Source: JALYUM01 sp036688685 (lineage in GTDB: Bacteria > Pseudomonadota > Gammaproteobacteria > Burkholderiales > Burkholderiaceae_D). From it: a stretch of 64,000 bases of DNA. How positions within the stretch are numbered: position 1 is the first letter of the stretch; every line of letters begins with the position of its first letter. Location of the stretch: contig NZ_JAQQPS010000002.1 in assembly GCF_036688685.1 (NCBI RefSeq), positions 186,001 to 250,000 of the forward strand, in the 5' to 3' direction. The notes below the pieces were generated by a model. The model searched no databases, was not told the DNA's origin, and saw only the letters and a program-made list of their open reading frames with translations. Of the stretch, positions 63,091 to 64,000 are shown piece by piece. A program made the position numbers and the translations under genes.

Positions 63091-64000
63091 ATGCCGGAAA
63101 AACTGCATTATGGTTTTACCACCACGATCCTGCACAACGACCGCCGCAAGGTGATCGAGCACGGCTCGCTGCACAAGCCGGTGCACACGTCGGTCGCGTT
63201 CGGTTACAACGATGCGCGCCAGCTGGCATCAGTGTTCCAGGGCAAGGAGCCGGGCTTCCGTTATGGTCGCCAGGGCAACCCGACCGTGTCGGCACTGGAA
63301 GACAAGATCAGCAAGATGGAAGACGGCGTGGCCAGCCTGTGCTTCGGCACTGGCATGGCAGCCATCGGCGCGCTGTTCCAGGCGCTGCTGCGCGCTGGGG
63401 ACCAGGTCGTGTCGTCCGCCTTCCTGTTCGGTAACACCAACAGCCTGTGGCAGACGGTGGCGGGGCAGGGCGTCGATGTCGCCTTTGTCGATGCCACCGA
63501 TGTGGCCAACGTGGCGGCCGCCATCACGCCGGCCACGCGCATGGTGTTTGTGGAAACCATCGCCAACCCGCGCACCCAGGTGGCCGACCTGGTCCGCATC
63601 GGCGAACTGTGCCGCGAGCGCGGCATCCTGTACGTGGTCGACAACACGATGACCACGCCCTGGTTGTTCCGCCCGAAAACGGTGGGCGCCGGCATCGTCA
63701 TCAATTCGCTGACCAAGTCGATTGGCGGCCACGGCATGGCGCTGGGCGGCAGCCTGACCGACACCGGCCTGTTCGACTGGAGCGCTTACCCGAACATCGC
63801 GCCGAATTTCCGCAAGCAGCCGGCCAGCCAGCAAGGCATGGCGCAGCTGCGTGCCAAGGCCTTGCGCGATTTCGGCGCGTCGCTCAGCCCGGACGCGGCG
63901 CACCAGATTGCCGTGGGCGCCGAAACGCTGGCGCTGCGCATGGAGCGTACCTGTGCGAATGCGCTGGCGCTGGCGCAGATGCTGGAAGCGGACGACCGGG
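63091..64000 (+). CDS. cystathionine gamma-synthase family PLP enzyme, 5' part
   Basis: The first 303 residues of a Cys/Met-metabolism PLP enzyme, cut by the window end. Family motifs are EPGFRYGRQGNPT, the CFGTGMAAIGALFQALL cofactor loop, VDNTMTTPW with the PLP Asp, and the PLP lysine in INSLTKSIGGHG. In many Betaproteobacteria the gene after purF is metZ (O-succinylhomoserine sulfhydrylase). The N-terminus here (EHGSLHKPVHTSVAFGYNDARQLA) differs from usual MetZ, so I leave the substrate open. It starts 5 bases after purF. Confidence 0.85.
   Translation, partial: MPEKLHYGFTTTILHNDRRKVIEHGSLHKPVHTSVAFGYNDARQLASVFQGKEPGFRYGRQGNPTVSALEDKISKMEDGVASLCFGTGMAAIGALFQALLRAGDQVVSSAFLFGNTNSLWQTVAGQGVDVAFVDATDVANVAAAITPATRMVFVETIANPRTQVADLVRIGELCRERGILYVVDNTMTTPWLFRPKTVGAGIVINSLTKSIGGHGMALGGSLTDTGLFDWSAYPNIAPNFRKQPASQQGMAQLRAKALRDFGASLSPDAAHQIAVGAETLALRMERTCANALALAQMLEADDR

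Overview
The window reads as an ordinary chromosomal segment of a GC-rich betaproteobacterium. The gene orders leuC-leuD-leuB-asd-fimV-truA-trpF-trpB-trpA-accD-folC-SPOR-cvpA-purF and lapA-lapB-ugd-rfaE1, the paired cyanophycin synthetases and the style of the proteins point to Oxalobacteraceae (Massilia/Telluria, Duganella or Janthinobacterium type). This placement is inferred from gene content, not from a search. I saw no rRNA, tRNA, CRISPR array, prophage or complete insertion sequence.

Layout. 1-2.4 kb: 3' part of a TonB-dependent receptor. 2.5-6.5 kb: envelope/LPS operon lapA-lapB-ugd-rfaE1, ended by a doublet of REPIN-like hairpins. 7.2-16.3 kb: a cyanophycin locus. Two synthetase paralogues (minus strand) diverge from an operon for an unusual ABC transporter, a DUF1854 protein and a glycosyltransferase. 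16.4-21.8 kb: a secreted Sel1-repeat protein, a small release-factor-like protein and a short UvrA paralogue. 21.8-28.0 kb: a sensory cassette of CHASE3-GAF hybrid kinase, CheR, CheB and a REC-kinase. 28.0-30.4 kb: ahpC-ahpF behind an OxyR-like site. 30.8-38.2 kb: a DNA-repair operon of RecQ-type helicase, MBL exonuclease, ATP-dependent ligase, Lhr-type helicase and phosphoesterase. 38.3-42.0 kb: a glycine-zipper envelope protein, a Crp/Fnr regulator, a NarL-type response regulator and a universal stress protein. 42.3-45.1 kb: cheZ-cheA. 45.3-56.4 kb: leucine, aspartate-semialdehyde and tryptophan biosynthesis, with fimV and truA embedded, ended by a second REPIN-like doublet. 56.7-57.6 kb: a decayed gene fragment and a lipoprotein. 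57.7-64 kb: accD, folC, SPOR protein, cvpA, purF and a truncated PLP-dependent transsulfuration enzyme.

The most interesting part is the cyanophycin locus. The two synthetases appear reciprocally degenerate. The 724-residue copy keeps the N-terminal H-x-x-E-H helix, but its Mur-ligase P-loop is broken and the Mur C-terminal part is missing. The 856-residue copy has an intact Mur module but has lost the second His of that helix. Both keep ATP-grasp motifs. The divergent ABC exporter carries an N-terminal extension with a zinc ribbon and is coupled to DUF1854 and a glycosyltransferase. Its role in polymer metabolism is, to my knowledge, not established. Other points of note are CheY-binding-like motifs at both ends of CheZ, the CheR/CheB cassette without a chemoreceptor, the covarying REPIN hairpins, and a 39-codon membrane-protein gene downstream of ahpF.
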